A DNA stretch of 64,000 bases from positions 35,321,080 to 35,385,079 of the forward strand of contig CM075773.1 of NCBI GenBank assembly GCA_037974665.1, written 5' to 3'. Every line of letters begins with the position of its first letter. Within the stretch, counting starts at the first letter, position 1. This document shows, piece by piece, positions 36,676 to 49,549 of the stretch. Position numbers and translations under genes: made by a program. Under the pieces are notes generated by a model. It had not been told where the DNA came from, ran no database searches, and saw nothing but the letters and a program-made list of their open reading frames with translations. Source of the DNA: Ehretia macrophylla (Eukaryota; Streptophyta; Magnoliopsida; Boraginales; Ehretiaceae).

Positions 36676-39354
36676 TTATCGGACTTGAACAATTCCTGCA
36701 CTGACCAACTTCTGGATCTTGTTCATCACAAGAGGATTCTTCATGTGTTCCTGTGCAGCTTTCGGGTTCTCTTGGATGTCGAGTAGGACCTGCTCGCGAA
36801 ATAAATAACCAATGTTAACAGATCAATTGTCCAAGTTATTTCGTCTTAAGATGCCTGAAATCTTACACTCACCTGTCTCATGACAGGATCTGTAAGGATA
36901 TTCTGGATTTCGGGGTCCTGCATACCCTTGGCCTGCAGAAGTTCAGAGCGTCGTAAAATTCATGGTCGCTAGTTGATTATTATTAGATGTCTCTCTCGTT
37001 AATAGTAATTAGGTGTTATACAACATGAGAAAAAATAGTCAGACCTGTCTCTCCTTCAGTTCCTCGGGGGTTAAATCTCCACGGCTTGCCTTGTTTACCT
37101 GTTGAATGCACCTGCAGGAAGATTCCACAACAAATTATGTTCCAGAAATGCATAGGAACTATCTCTATATACAACACAGTATGCCTCTTATTTCTCTTTT
37201 ACCTCCTCACTCCGTCTTGCAATTCAGGGCTGTTAGGATCATGCTTCAACCCCTCCTGGTATGTTTCCAATGCTTTCTCATAATCTTTCATTAAAAACTG
37301 GGCGGCACCTTTTCTTGTATATCCCTTTGCAAAGGTTGGATCAATCTCGATGCATTTCTCAGCATCTTTGAGTCCCTCAGGTAATGCCCCAAGCTTTGTG
37401 TAGCAAGCAGCCCTGTTGCTATATGCCTAAAAATAGAGCAAATTCAGTGCAACACAATACTTAAAGAGAGAGTAATATCTGCGATCGACAAGGAAAGAAA
37501 ATACTATACATTTAGGTTAAACGTCAAAAGACAACGAGTTCAACAATACCTTTGGATCTTTGGGATTCCTCTTGATGGCTTCTGTGTAATGCTTTATTGC
37601 CTCTGGGTACTTTTGCTCTTTGAAAAGCTGGTTGCCTATGAATTGAGATGCAAAGGTCAATTACCGTTTCAGACAGAAGCTGAAAAAATTCAAAAACAAC
37701 AAAACAACACAAACGACTTGCCCTTCTCACGCTCTTCATCAGCCAATTGTGGGTTGAAATATTCTTGTTGCTCAAGCTCTTTCTTTGCCTTCTCTGCATC
37801 ATTCAACTTCTTCAGTGTATCAGGGTTGCGATGCTCGGTCAGAGCCTTGTGGAAAGTCTCAATAGCAGATTCAAAATCCTTGGAACTTTTTGCCGTCTTC
37901 ACAAGAGCAGAACCCTTTCTTGTCAGAGCCCTTGCAATCATCTTGTAGTCAACCCTAATCTCTCTTCCTCTTTCTACAGCTTTGTCACAATCTTTGATGC
38001 AGTCCTCGTACTGCAATAAGCGATCAACAATCAAATGAAGATTATATGCACTGAAATGTTGATGAATAAAATGAAATTGAATTGTACATTTGCATCCCTC
38101 CAGTCGAAGTTACCATCACAAATGATCTTATACAGTGGCTAAACATTTTACAACTCAAACAGAGGAAAGACTGATGCAAACATAGCAATTGATTAGAAAC
38201 CATAATAGTGAACTATTCTTTTAAATTTTTTCTTATTTAATATCACTCCATAACTCGACCCATAAGCCATACGAGCAGCAAGAGTAATACTAGAAGCAAG
38301 CCTCATGCAGGAGTGACAAATTAATATAGAATCTATCAACCCTTTCGCATCAACATGCAAAATTAAAAGTATAAACCAAAAAATTAATTGGTCTTTCGCA
38401 TTTGATCTCAAAATGATTAAGGCAGTTACATATAATTTGTTTTTCGCATTTGATCTCAAAATGACTAAGGCAGCTACATACTTGACACTCTTTTTATTGC
38501 TCTCCCGTATAAATATAAAATTACCCCATCCCATTAGCTGTTCATATATCATATTTTGGTTCAATGAACTAAGAGAGACCACTACCGATTTGACTAAACA
38601 ATGGTCCCCTCCAATTCAATGGCTGCTTTATTGGCTTGCCATTTAAGTTGAGTGCTGAAAGTGGAACTATCTATCACCTTATCAACCTCCAGGTTGAAGT
38701 TTCTAAAGGCTAATGCTAAATTATTATAAATAAAAAAATTATATGCCCCATTTATTAACAAGCAAAGCTAGCTGAATAATTACACAATTAAAAGGCAACG
38801 ACATTGCTATTAGAATCGTGTATTTCGAATATAAACTCACGAGTTAGATACTAAATAACAACTCCACACATAGCTAAGATCCCCGACAAAATCGCACTCA
38901 AGCACCAGCTACCCTAATTCCTACTATATCTCGACTAAATCTACCAAATTAGGCCCAGCAGCATCAGCTATTATTCATCTCTTAACCAATCAAAAACACC
39001 CGAAACATCACCGCATATTCTCAAATTAAAACAACAAAGAGGCAATAAAATCTCTATCTCGCGCGCACACACACACATACATATTCATTGAAAACATATC
39101 TTAATAAATTCGAGTAATAAAACAATTTGACATTGAAGCAACGTACCCTTCCCATTTCCAAGTAAACAGCGGCGCGGTTTGTAAGGAAAGATATATCCTC
39201 ATCATCAAGCTCAATGGCTTTGGTATAATGCTGAATAGCTGTCTCGAAATCCTTCTTCTTATATGCTGCATTCCCCGCTTCCTTCTCCTTAACTGCCTGC
39301 GCCTTTCTTTCCCTCTTCTCCTTCTCCTCCGGCACCGCCATTGGCTCCGGTTCC

Positions 39355-39387
<33 letters not shown>

Positions 39388-40073
39388 CGTTTCTCCTCCT
39401 TCACAGGCTCTGGTTCCGCGGGCCTCTTCCTCTCCGGCGAGCTCGATTCCGGCATCTCCTCATCCTCACCTCTCGCATTCAACTTCACACCCAACAAAAC
39501 CCCCAACGCTTGCATCACTCTCTGATCCTTCAAGTACAAATTCAAACTATTCGGGTTTTTCTGAATCTCCTTCATGACATTCACGAAACCCGGGTCTTGT
39601 AAGTAGGCCCGAGTCGAAGGGTCAGAAGTCAATTTGGTCCACATTTCCGGCCCGGAGAATATCTCCCCGAACGGGTTCTGTCCCGAACCTCGGCCCGAAA
39701 AGTTGGTTCTTGCCTGAGCCTCGGCAGCAGCTTTGGCATCAGCGAGGCCAGATTTAAGGCCTTCATTACTGGGGTCAATCTCCAAACCCTTCTCGTAAGC
39801 CGAAACGGCGTCGTCGTAACGGTGGAGGCCCAAATAAGCCGCGCCGAGACGAGAATAGCCTTTGGACCAATCGGGTTTGAGCTCAACAGTCTTCTGGGCG
39901 TTGGTTAAGGCTTCGGAGAATTGCTTGAGAGAAGCGTAAGCGGCGGAGCGGTTGGAGTAGAGGACGTGGTTGGTGGGTGATAACTCGATCGCCTCCGTGA
40001 AGTGGCGGATGGCTTCGTCAAATTTGCCGGAGGCGAAGGCCGCGTTGCCTTTGGCTTTGGCTTCTTCAGCCAT
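36676..40073 (-). CDS. HOP: Hsp70-Hsp90 organizing protein (HOP/STI1)
   Basis: Cytosolic co-chaperone that bridges Hsp70 and Hsp90 for client transfer. Seven minus-strand exons: 40073-39147, 38010-37722, 37635-37550, 37426-37203, 37111-37045, 36932-36873 and 36789-36676, giving 588 aa. TPR1 is residues 1 to about 115 ([18 protein letters not shown]). DP1 follows ([18 protein letters not shown]). Next is a charged linker with a Pro-Glu repeat (about 39355-39390). TPR2A ([19 protein letters not shown]) and TPR2B ([14 protein letters not shown]) follow, and DP2 closes the protein ([19 protein letters not shown]). The start was chosen at [10 protein letters not shown] because the longer upstream frame is promoter sequence. 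Intron 2 is GC-AG. A heat-shock element lies upstream. Confidence 0.97.
39355..39390. repeat. Hexanucleotide repeat (GGCTCA)n in HOP exon 1
   Basis: At least five GGCTCA units encode the minus-strand Pro-Glu repeat of the HOP linker between DP1 and TPR2A. The repeat keeps frame, so length variants would change linker length only. Confidence 0.85.
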
Positions 40074-40999
40074 TTGTGTTGTGATTTTGGTGTGTGAGAG
40101 TTTAGAGAAAGTTTTCAGTGCTTGAAAACGGTGGTTATATGAAGATGGGGGAGGGGGGGGGCCGGTGGTTTGAGTATGCACGAGGTTGTTCTAGGGCCAA
40201 GAGGGGGTTCTGGAAACTTCTGGGAGAGTATGATTGGTTATTTTCTTTCTTAATATTATTTTTCTTAGTCACGTCTAGAACCGTATAATATAACTAATTA
40301 GAGTTAAAGTTCGTTGGGCCAGAACCAACGGGCCAACATCTTTGAGGGATTTTTTTTTTTTAAATCTATATAGTATTGTTAAAAAAATTTTTAACTTTTT
40401 TTTTTAATTATTAATCTTTTTATTGAATTTTAATTCTGTTTAATATTAAATTCTTGGTTTTGCTTTTATAAATTCACAACTCTCACATATAATGAGTAAT
40501 CTTACCACTAGTCCAAAAGCCTAATAACTTATGATTGGTTACTTTTTGATTCCAGGAGTATAGCTTGATATTATGGGGCGAGTGTAAATTATTTGTGTGA
40601 TAATATAATATTCGAGTTTAAAAATAGAATTTGAGATTATCTTGTATTATTCAATTGTTGAACACAAATAAGTTGATATAATCTTGAATACAAATAAGTC
40701 AAAATAACTAGAATAGATTAAATTAGTAGCGTATACTCGCCAAAAACATGATAAGTAGAAGTGAAAGATACGCGTATATTTTTATGATTTGAGGTATTCC
40801 AATTTGATGCTTGAAAATAAGAAAAATTGCAGTTTAAAGTCAAGGCTAGCGTCGCTAATAGAATTTTGTGATAAACTTTTATTTAAAACAAATATGGCAA
40901 ATAATTGTTGTTGTAATAAATTATTAGCCATATTTGTTGCAATAAATTTTGTCAAGATTAATACTTGCATGTCTTAAGTGATTACCTCATTTAAAAATT
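40074..40999. other. HOP promoter and upstream spacer
   Basis: The 5' leader of HOP and the heat-shock element occupy 40074-40230. The rest is AT-rich with no gene recognised. Small open frames on both strands near 40780-40977 overlap and show no motif. Confidence 0.5.
40208..40225 (-). promoter_or_regulatory. Heat-shock element in the HOP promoter
   Basis: TTCtgGAAacTTCtgGGA contains three perfect alternating nTTCn/nGAAn units plus a degenerate fourth. It lies 135-152 bp upstream of the HOP start codon, where heat-shock factors would be expected to bind. HOP/STI1 genes are known heat-induced co-chaperones, so the site fits. Binding is inferred. Confidence 0.75.
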
Positions 41000-41687
41000 G
41001 GGTCAAAACCATTTTAGTCCCTGAGCTTTACTCTAAAGACTAAATTAGTCCCTCAGGTTTGCAAAAAGATCAAATTGGTCCCTCCAATTAATTTTTATTA
41101 GTCAAATATTAATAGTCAAAGGGTTGACCAAGTTAAAAGACCATTATATCCTTAGGCAACATATATTATAAAAGAAAATTACGATAAAAGTTTAAATCAG
41201 TCTAAAAAAATATAATTCACAACATTTGTGCAGGAAAAAAAAACTAAAACTAAAAAATATCAATTCAAACATAAACAAATTAAAATCAATAATATATCGT
41301 TAAAAAATGAACAATAATTATCGATATAATTAACAGCGAAGGTACCACTCAGAAAAGAGAATGAATCATGATTGTTCATTTTTTAACGATATATTACTGA
41401 ATTTAATTTGTTTATGTTTCAATTGATAATTTTTAGGTTTAGTTTTTTTTTTCCTGCACAAATGTTGTGAATTATATTTTTTTAGACTGATTTAAACTTT
41501 TATCGTAATTTTCTTTTATAATATATGTTGCCTAAGGATAAAATGGTCTTTTAACTCAGTCAACCCTTTGACTATTAATATTTGACTAATAAAAATTAAT
41601 TGGAGGGACCAATTTGGTCTTTTTGCAAATCTGAAGGACTAATTTGGTCTTTAGAGTAAACCTCAAGGACTAAAATGGTTTTTGCCC
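41000..41687. mobile_element. MULE-type long-TIR element (copy D)
   Basis: The left end GGGTCAAAACCATTTTAGTC is mirrored at the right (…AAAATGGTTTTTGCCC). Arms of about 310 bp surround a loop near 41325-41375. A perfect 10-bp duplication TTTAAAAATT flanks it (40990-40999 and 41688-41697). It shares its arm and loop sequence with copy A at 712-1380, with the loop in the opposite orientation. There is no transposase. Confidence 0.88.
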
Positions 41688-43402
41688 TTTAAAAATTTAA
41701 ACAAATTTATTATTTAATTCATTATTTTCAACACTCCCCTGTTTTAACAGGTTTGTTATTTAATTTATTATCTTTAACACCCCCGTTTTAACGTTTTCAA
41801 ATGGATGACAATGAGTTTTGAACCCAAAAATTTTTAATACCTAGACTCTAATACTATGTTAAATAACCACCTCATCTAAAAACTTAATTATTAGAGATAA
41901 GTTTGTGATTTAATTTATTATCTCCAACACATTAAACGTTACCAGTTACAATTACAAGGCCTAATCCAATCTCACCCAGAAGCAACGTAAAGCACAATGG
42001 GGAAACAAGGCCGAAAAATAGGTAAACGACACAGGCCTAAACAATCAAAAGGCCTATGGCAAATGAAGCTAATCCAGAAAGGCCCAACAAACAAACTAAA
42101 GTCTGAGGCCCAATCGAACAGATAAGCCACATGCTGGCCCAACACAACAACCCAAACAACAAGGAGCAAACTCTAGTTTTTTTTTTTTTTTTTTTTTTTT
42201 TTATAACTCTGAAAACATCTTTACTCAGCCAGTTCACAAGATATAAACTGAATTAGTTTTAGTTTACAATGAGACAAATTAGAGGGAAGAGATTGAAGGG
42301 TTGAAAATAAAAAAATTATTGGAGTTCTCGTTTTTCTGTTAAACCCAACATGATTAATTTTAAGAAAAGATTTTCGAACATAGAAAAAAAATTTATTTGA
42401 CAATGTCATATGGTATGACAGTCGATGAACGCGAGCTCTATTAAATTAGAACCCACACTCTTCACGGAGTGTGAGGTGAACCCAACTATTGGATGTAAAT
42501 ATTTCCCTGTAAACATTACCTTGTTGTCGTAATATGAACAATGTAGACCCTTGCCTTTATTTGCATCTTTCTGTCTCTTTGTTTTTGCTTTACATTGATT
42601 AATTGTCAAAGCTTTTTGCACCTTTTGTCAAAGTAGATAAATGTTGTTCACAATGTATGATCGTCACCTGAACATTAATTTCATTGTTAAATCCAACACA
42701 TAATGCGATGCCGTGTTTCTAGTCTTGATACCTATTTTTAAGAAAAAATATTCCACGCATTATTGGTACCGTAAGTATAGTTGGGGTGCCACTCATCGAA
42801 ATTCTAATCAACTTTAACTCACTTTTTCTCATGCTTTAAACCTTTAACTGAACTTTCTCTAAAGCATGGTCACATTTCAATCTTTCTTATCTATGAAGAA
42901 TCCCAGCAATTACCCCTCATGAAGGAAACAAATGCAAAAGTACAAAGAAACACACTCAGCAAACCACGATACACATTGCACAAAACACTAAAGCTATCAT
43001 TTTTTATTTTTATTTTTGAGTTTAGAAGAAGGTCAAGGAACATTATTATTTACCAATACGAGGGATGACTCCCTTCCTTTATTCTTTTTGAATAAAAGTT
43101 ACAGAATTAATAACTCATAATTCATATATATTTTTTCAAGAGATTGATTTTTTCCATAATTTATGAGTTATTCTACACATTAATTTGTTTTAGGAAAGTG
43201 CGCCAAACCATAATTATTTAACTATTAACTCGTATTTGGGTTTTCAAAGTCAATGTCTTGTCCCACCAGCCTCAACTTTCTCACACAGGTGTCTCTATCT
43301 TATTTTGCATGGCAACACATACCCCACTTTCACTTTTCTATATATATATATATATGATTTAGTATCAGCTATGATATTTTTCTTCTGTCTTTTGTTTCTC
43401 TA
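41688..43402. other. Intergenic and VPE promoter
   Basis: Text such as 'accacctcatctaaaaactt' and 'tttaatttattatctccaac' (41740-41940) resembles dispersed retroelement or leader sequence, but no element was delimited. A poly-T run lies at 42176-42202. A TATA-like TCTATATATATATATA lies near 43340, about 60 bp before the VPE start codon. A RY-like GCATGG occurs near 43307. No other gene is recognised. Confidence 0.55.
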
Positions 43403-46400
43403 ATGAAAATGGTGTTTTATAGCTTTGCTTTGTATTTGAGCTTGGTGCTGCTTATGGTGGGGGTGCTGCCTGTTAAGGGTGGTGGAAGCATAAGGGCCGG
43501 CCGGTTTGGTGGCTGGGACACCATAATTCGGTCGCCGGTGGAGGAGCATGGAAAAGAAGATGGTGAAGGTACAACATGGGCGGTTCTTGTGGCCGGTTCA
43601 TACGGGTATGGAAATTATCGGCACCAGGTGAGTTCTTGAAATTAAAAAAGTTGAATAAAGTCTCATGCACAGTACTTCATGAGGGGAAAAGAAAATTAAA
43701 TATTTATTTATTATATTTAACAAGCATGCAAGTGCATCCTGTATTCATTTTTTTGGTGTTGTACATGAATAGTTTTAATATTTTTAAAATAAATGGTGGT
43801 GAGACATGAACCAATACCTTTGGCTCTTATATAAAAGTTAGTTTAAATGGATAGAGAAGATTTATTATATTTGTTTATTATTTTCTAGCAAGAAGAAGTG
43901 AATGAATTTGTCGAAATTGAATGCGATAGAAATTTCATATGAAATGATATTTCCATAGCTACTTTTTAAATTTATTACTAAACCTGTAACAGCGAGGAAA
44001 GGTTGGGCACTGTACATACAAAGAGCCCACACCCGTGTCACGCCACGGGTGATGGCCTAGTGATCACTTATTAAATACTTGGTACTTGGTGTAGTGTAGT
44101 ATGATTGTTGTCGGGTTGAAGTATTAGATACCTTTACTAGGGCCTTCTACTATTTGGGGGATGGAATCTTATCTGGATTAAATTTGTATTTATACAATTA
44201 TAAGCTAATGTTAATAGTGGCATGTAACCTGTGGACCATGGCCAGCAATGCCCATTAGATTTTAAAGAGGCATGCCATGGAGTTCATTTCAAAATGGGCA
44301 TAATTCAATTTGGCACGGAAAGAATATTATTTTTTATGAGAATTTTTGATAAGGCAATAGATGCATGGGAAAATATGCCAACAGTTAATTGTGCATAAGA
44401 ATCTGCTTTTTTATAAAGATAAAAATTTTATGATTTTACATTGATGATTGTATCTTTATTTGTAAAAGTACTAAGATTTATCTGTATGATTTTATATTTT
44501 CATTTACCATTCTTCCCCATGCTTTCGTGCCTTTCTAACTCAGATTTATCTTTAACCGACGGTTGTGGAACAGGCGGATGTTTGTCATGCATACCAAATA
44601 TTGAAAAAAGGAGGTTTGAAGGATGAGAATATAGTTGTTTTCATGTATGATGATATCGCCGACAATATGGTGAATCCACGACCAGGTGTGATAATCAATC
44701 ATCCTCAGGGTGACAATGTATATGTTGGTGTGCCGAAGGTAATCGATCGTCTTCTAAAGTAAAAAATATATATACCAATATCTAAATCTACAGGAGGGTC
44801 ACAAGTCTGATTTAGGCTCCACACAATCTAGTTGCATATCCGAGCCAATCTTATAAAATATAGTTCTGAGAATTTCATCAATTAACCAGTGTAGTAATAA
44901 TATGAGTAAAGATGAAATACTGCTTCTTCCTTTCTGATTAATCGAGTGTTTGGACTAGAGAGGACTGACCACATATACTAGAAAATAATGACCATAATTG
45001 CGTTTTTCTGAATGGAAGTTGAAACACAAAACGATTTTGGCATCACTTACATTATTTCTTAAATTCAAATGAACAACACGAATCAATTGTCTACTGGATT
45101 CGCCCCTTACGGACAGTCATAGGCAGACCAAAGCTTGCACACCCATAATATCTTTTATTTGTTGTTCTGGATTTGTAGTTCCTTCCATTTTTGAAGCAGC
45201 AATTTCACACAGTGAACAATATGCTCAATTGTCATTATTAGTGTCCGTTTGACCCTATGGTGGTCTTTATTACTATGTGTTCAGTAGATCCTGTAATGGG
45301 CTGATGGAGAGGACTTGGATGAAATTCCAGTGCAATGATTTTCAATGAAATGTCCGCTTGCGTTCATGTTAACCATAATTTTCAATCTTTTTGTGTCATC
45401 TGTTAATCAACTTTTATGGAATCGTTGTTTCAGGACTACACCGAAAGGCATGTAACTGCAGATAACTTCTATGCTGTGCTACTTGGTGACAAAGCTGCAA
45501 TTAAAGGAGGAAGTGGGAAAGTTATTGATAGTAAACCTAATGACAGGATCTTTATATACTATTCTGATCATGGCGGTCCAGGAGTGTTAGGTGAATTAAT
45601 TCATCCTCTGAAGAGGCTGCTTTCTTGAGAATTTACAGAAAAAATTGCCATCTCAATTGAAGAACCATTATGCCCTCTTGTGGATTAGTAATGGACTCTC
45701 ATATCTTTTCAGGAATGCCAATGCCGCCTTTTGTTTATGCTAATGATTTCATTGAAGTACTGAAAACGAAACATGCTTCAGGGACTTACAAGGAGATGGT
45801 AAGGGTGCCTCTGCAGAAAACGTTTCGATTGCATTTAAAAGAGTGGTGTATTTGAATGATTTTCTAATTTTGATCATGTTAATTACGTAGATTATATATG
45901 TTGAAGCCTGTGAGAGTGGAAGTATTTTTGAAGGTTTGCTGCCTGAAAATCTAAACATTTATGTCACGACTGCATCAAATGCAGAAGAGGATAGTTGGGG
46001 AACATATTGTCCTGGAATGAATCCTCCACCTCCTCGAGAATACATCACTTGTCTGGGAGACCTGTATAGTGTTGCTTGGATGGAAGACAGGTTGGTGTCT
46101 TTTACTTTAATTTTGTGAATACAGATTGTCAACTTTAAGACTATGGCAAAGCCATAGCCAAGATTGATGAAGAAATGAGTTATAAGTTTAGACAATCTCG
46201 TGTGAAGATTATAAGTCCCGATAATGATTGTGTACGTTGTCATTGCTCTGTGTCACATATATGATCGAGTTCTCGTTATTGAGGCATGAGAGCGTGTGAG
46301 GCTATGATGCATTTTGGTCGGCCAAGCACTAGAATTGTTGTTGTGTTTGGCTTTTCCTCTGCATTGAAGTAGTTAGGACTATGTTCTCGTTCTCTTTCAT

Positions 46401-47732
46401 ATGATAAATATCAGAAACTTAATAGTTAATCTTTTGTTTAGGATCTAATTCAACTTGCTGTCCTTTACTTTTCTGGTTGTTTGCGTTGTATTTTGCTGAT
46501 CTCTTCTATTGGATGCTCTATTGTACCTAACTGATTAATTTGATCCCAACATGAAAATGATAAACTAATGGTTTTTGCAATTCTACGTATTGACCGATGC
46601 ATCAGTAGACTAGATGGTACCTTTAGTCTTCTAATTATTGTCATCTGTGTTTTTTCATAATTTTTTCCTCTATTAAAAATTAACAATTTTTGCCGTCATG
46701 CGCAGCGAGTCCCACAACCTGAAGAGAGAAACAATTAAACAGCAGTATGACAATGTAAGAGCTTCTGGTACATGTTTGCGGAAAATGTATTTCTGGCATC
46801 GTAACGAGTGTTTAACTGATGAACTTCTTGCAGGTCAAGGAAAGAACATCTCATCCCAACACTTATCACGCTGGATCTCATGTGATGGAATATGGCAATA
46901 AGAGCATCAAAGCTGAGAAGCTTTATTTGTATCAAGGATTTGATCCTGCGACCGAAAACTTTCCTCCAAACAAGGCTGATTTGACCCACATGGAAGTTGT
47001 AAACCAGAGGGATGCAGAGCTTCTATTCTTATGGGAACGTGTAAGTTTGAATTTAACATTGCAATAAGCTTGCTAACTCATCTATGTAACCAGTGTAGCA
47101 GTACTTTTATTGACTGTTAAAGATGCTAAACTATGTTGTTACATCAACAGTTCAAGAAAGCCGAAGATGGTTTAGAAAATAAGGGGGAAATCCTGAAGCA
47201 GATTACGGACATAATGCAGCACAGAACACATTTAGACGGGAGCATGGAGATGATCGGAGTTTTTCTGTTCGGACCACAAAATGGCTCGTCCACTCTTAAA
47301 TCTGTTAGACAACCTGGCTTGCCGATCGTCGATGATTGGGATTGCCTCAAATCAATGGTGAGTACTTCGTGTGCCAGTTCTCACATTTGATGATTGCTAG
47401 GGGAATGGATTTCCTGAACATAACGTTATTATGTTATGAGCAAAATCCGACAGTTGTGAATTGTTGAAACGGTTATGACAAAATAATCTTGATAATTTAC
47501 AATTGTTCATAGACTTCCAGGTGCTAACTAATTGATTTGATTCTCTCAGGTCCGATTATATGAGACTCATTGTGGCTCATTAACACAATATGGCATGAAA
47601 CATATGCGTTCATTTGCAAACATTTGCAACAATGGAGTGTGCCAGGCTGCCATGGAGGAAGCTTGCATGGCTGCATGTGGTGGGCGGGAAATTGGGCAGT
47701 GGAGTCCTTTAAACCGTGGTTTTAGTGCTTGA
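43403..47732 (+). CDS. VPE: Vacuolar processing enzyme (legumain, beta-type), C13 cysteine protease
   Basis: Asparaginyl endopeptidase of the vacuole that matures seed and vacuolar proteins. Nine exons: 43403-43627, 44574-44738, 45434-45590, 45713-45798, 45891-46090, 46706-46754, 46834-47040, 47151-47357 and 47550-47732, giving 492 aa. It has an N-terminal signal peptide ([19 protein letters not shown]), a caspase-like core with catalytic His176 (YYSDHGGPG) and Cys218 (EACESGS), substrate-pocket motif [12 protein letters not shown], and [13 protein letters not shown] and [14 protein letters not shown]. The C-terminal prodomain ends with paired cysteines ([21 protein letters not shown]). [15 protein letters not shown] and [16 protein letters not shown] resemble beta (seed-type) VPEs. 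Residue 67 is Tyr in [12 protein letters not shown], where legumains that I recall have Asn or Ser. Confidence 0.96.
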
Positions 47733-49549
47733 CCTTGGCTAGCACTAAGTTACAAAAATTGTATAGGGACTTGATCTATAATAAAAAATCTTGCTTAATG
47801 CTACTCTTTGTGTGTTTTCCTTGCTAAAAAAAAATAAAAATATACGCGTTAGGCATAACGTGGTTCGGTCAAGTACTTGGCTAGACTTGTGTCCACGGAG
47901 CAATTATTCTATTACACAAAAGGACAACTTGAGTTTACAAACAAAAAAGCGTAAGCATTCCTTGCATGGTGTTTGAACGGAGAAAATCATAAAATTGAAC
48001 TTCTAATAGTCAAAGCCTAGTCCTAAACTATTTTTTCGAGTCTAGTCACTAATAGGTTTTTGTCTCGTCCTAATTGAGAATTGGGATCAGTAGCGGAATT
48101 ATATGCCAATGAGGTTTAACTAGGGAAAAGAAAAAGAAATTTGGTCTAAAAAAATAGAAAAAATATAATATTGAACTTTCATTATCTGACTGAGTGGTAC
48201 ACTTTAATTTTCGAGTCTTGGTTCTTGGTTCTACCTCTGCTTGGGATGCATTATAACCTTTTTAAAAAAACATAGGAGAATACTTTCAACTAATTTTCAA
48301 AATATGAGGGTAACGTAAACTTGCGCTAAACTATATGGGTAATATAAAGTTTATCACGCATTATGTTGTGCTGTTTATCAATTGGAGAAACCTTTCTGTT
48401 TATCTTAATTTATATTTCCATTGTCATTGTTTTGTAATGGATGTTTCTGAAGTAAAAATCCCTCCCTTTCACTCACTAGCTCATCGTGAGATTTTAAGGA
48501 AATCTGAAATAAGATCAATGTTTTGTAGCTTACCAGTTTGGCATAGTACGTCTTCGAAATCATAGTTGGCTTAGTAGAGGGAAATATAAATGAGAAGAAA
48601 GGAATGGAAATAATTATAAAATTAGGAATCTTATTTGATGAATTGCACAAAATCATAAGCTTCGTAAAAGATTTTCATTTTTTTTCGTTTAGAGAAGGGT
48701 TTAAAACTTTATTCTACTGAAAATGAGTGGTTTTATCATATTTATATAGCTGGTTTTACCTAGTAAGAAAACAAAATTAATTTAGACGGGTGGTTTAGTC
48801 TGACTTTATCCGGACTGGAAAAACAAATAAGGTAAATTGCATATGTCTTTGGAGAAAGAATTAACACATCTCTTTCCTCTTTATCCCGGTTTGTAAGAAT
48901 TAAATTTTGACCTGTTATATTTAATAATTGAGTGAAATTATCAAATAGTGACTTGTGGTAATTAGAGATTTGTTTAAATTATGATTTCAACCTCCATTAT
49001 ACAAAAATAAAAAAATAAAAAAAATTACCTCTTATCGTCATTCTCCCCCTTGTCTTTCTTGCAAACTTTTTTCAAAACGAAACTTCCCCTCCCTTTCCCT
49101 TCTTCCAATTTTGTCTAACTCAAATAAATAGAGAACCGAGGCCTCTGGCCTTACAGTTGCCACGTTATGAGTTTGTTTTTCTCCGCTAATGGTGATGGTA
49201 CGGTCCATCTTTATCTTGAAATTGTTGTTTTTGTGATGACGGAGGAAGAAATTTAAAGTCCTATATGTTTCTGGATATTCGATAGCTAATGTATAGAGAC
49301 AGTGTACTTGCATTTTGTACCGTGATCTTTTTTTGAATTTTCAAAACTTCTGTCACTTCATCGTCCTTGGAGGGACAAAGAACCTGTCGCTGTCTCTCAA
49401 CGCAATTTGTTGAGATGCCTCATGCCTTGCACAATTTAGAATCATTCTTTCTCAAACAATGGTCTCCTATCACTTAATACTTTGTTGAAATTGTTGGTTG
49501 ATTTTGACATTAAATTTATTGAAATATTCTCATATCATTTAATACGGTT
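47733..49549. other. Intergenic after VPE
   Basis: AT-rich, with a SINE-like copy at about 48926-49023. No gene is recognised. Short open frames on both strands near 48335-48656 and 49038-49313 have no motif. Confidence 0.55.
48926..49023 (+). repeat. SINE-like dispersed repeat, copy 4
   Basis: AATTGAGTGAAATTATC, AATAGTGACTTGTGGTAATT and ATTTCAACCTCCATTATAC are followed by an AAATAAAA-type tail. This is the most complete plus-strand copy in the window. Confidence 0.55.

Noticed and set aside
39228-39602. Leu/Arg-rich plus-strand frame opposite HOP
   Set aside because: Antisense of HOP exon 1, including its Pro-Glu repeat.
40074-40181. N-terminal extension of HOP (MHTQTTGPPPPPSS…)
   Set aside because: Translates the 5' leader; the family N terminus starts at [10 protein letters not shown] (40073).
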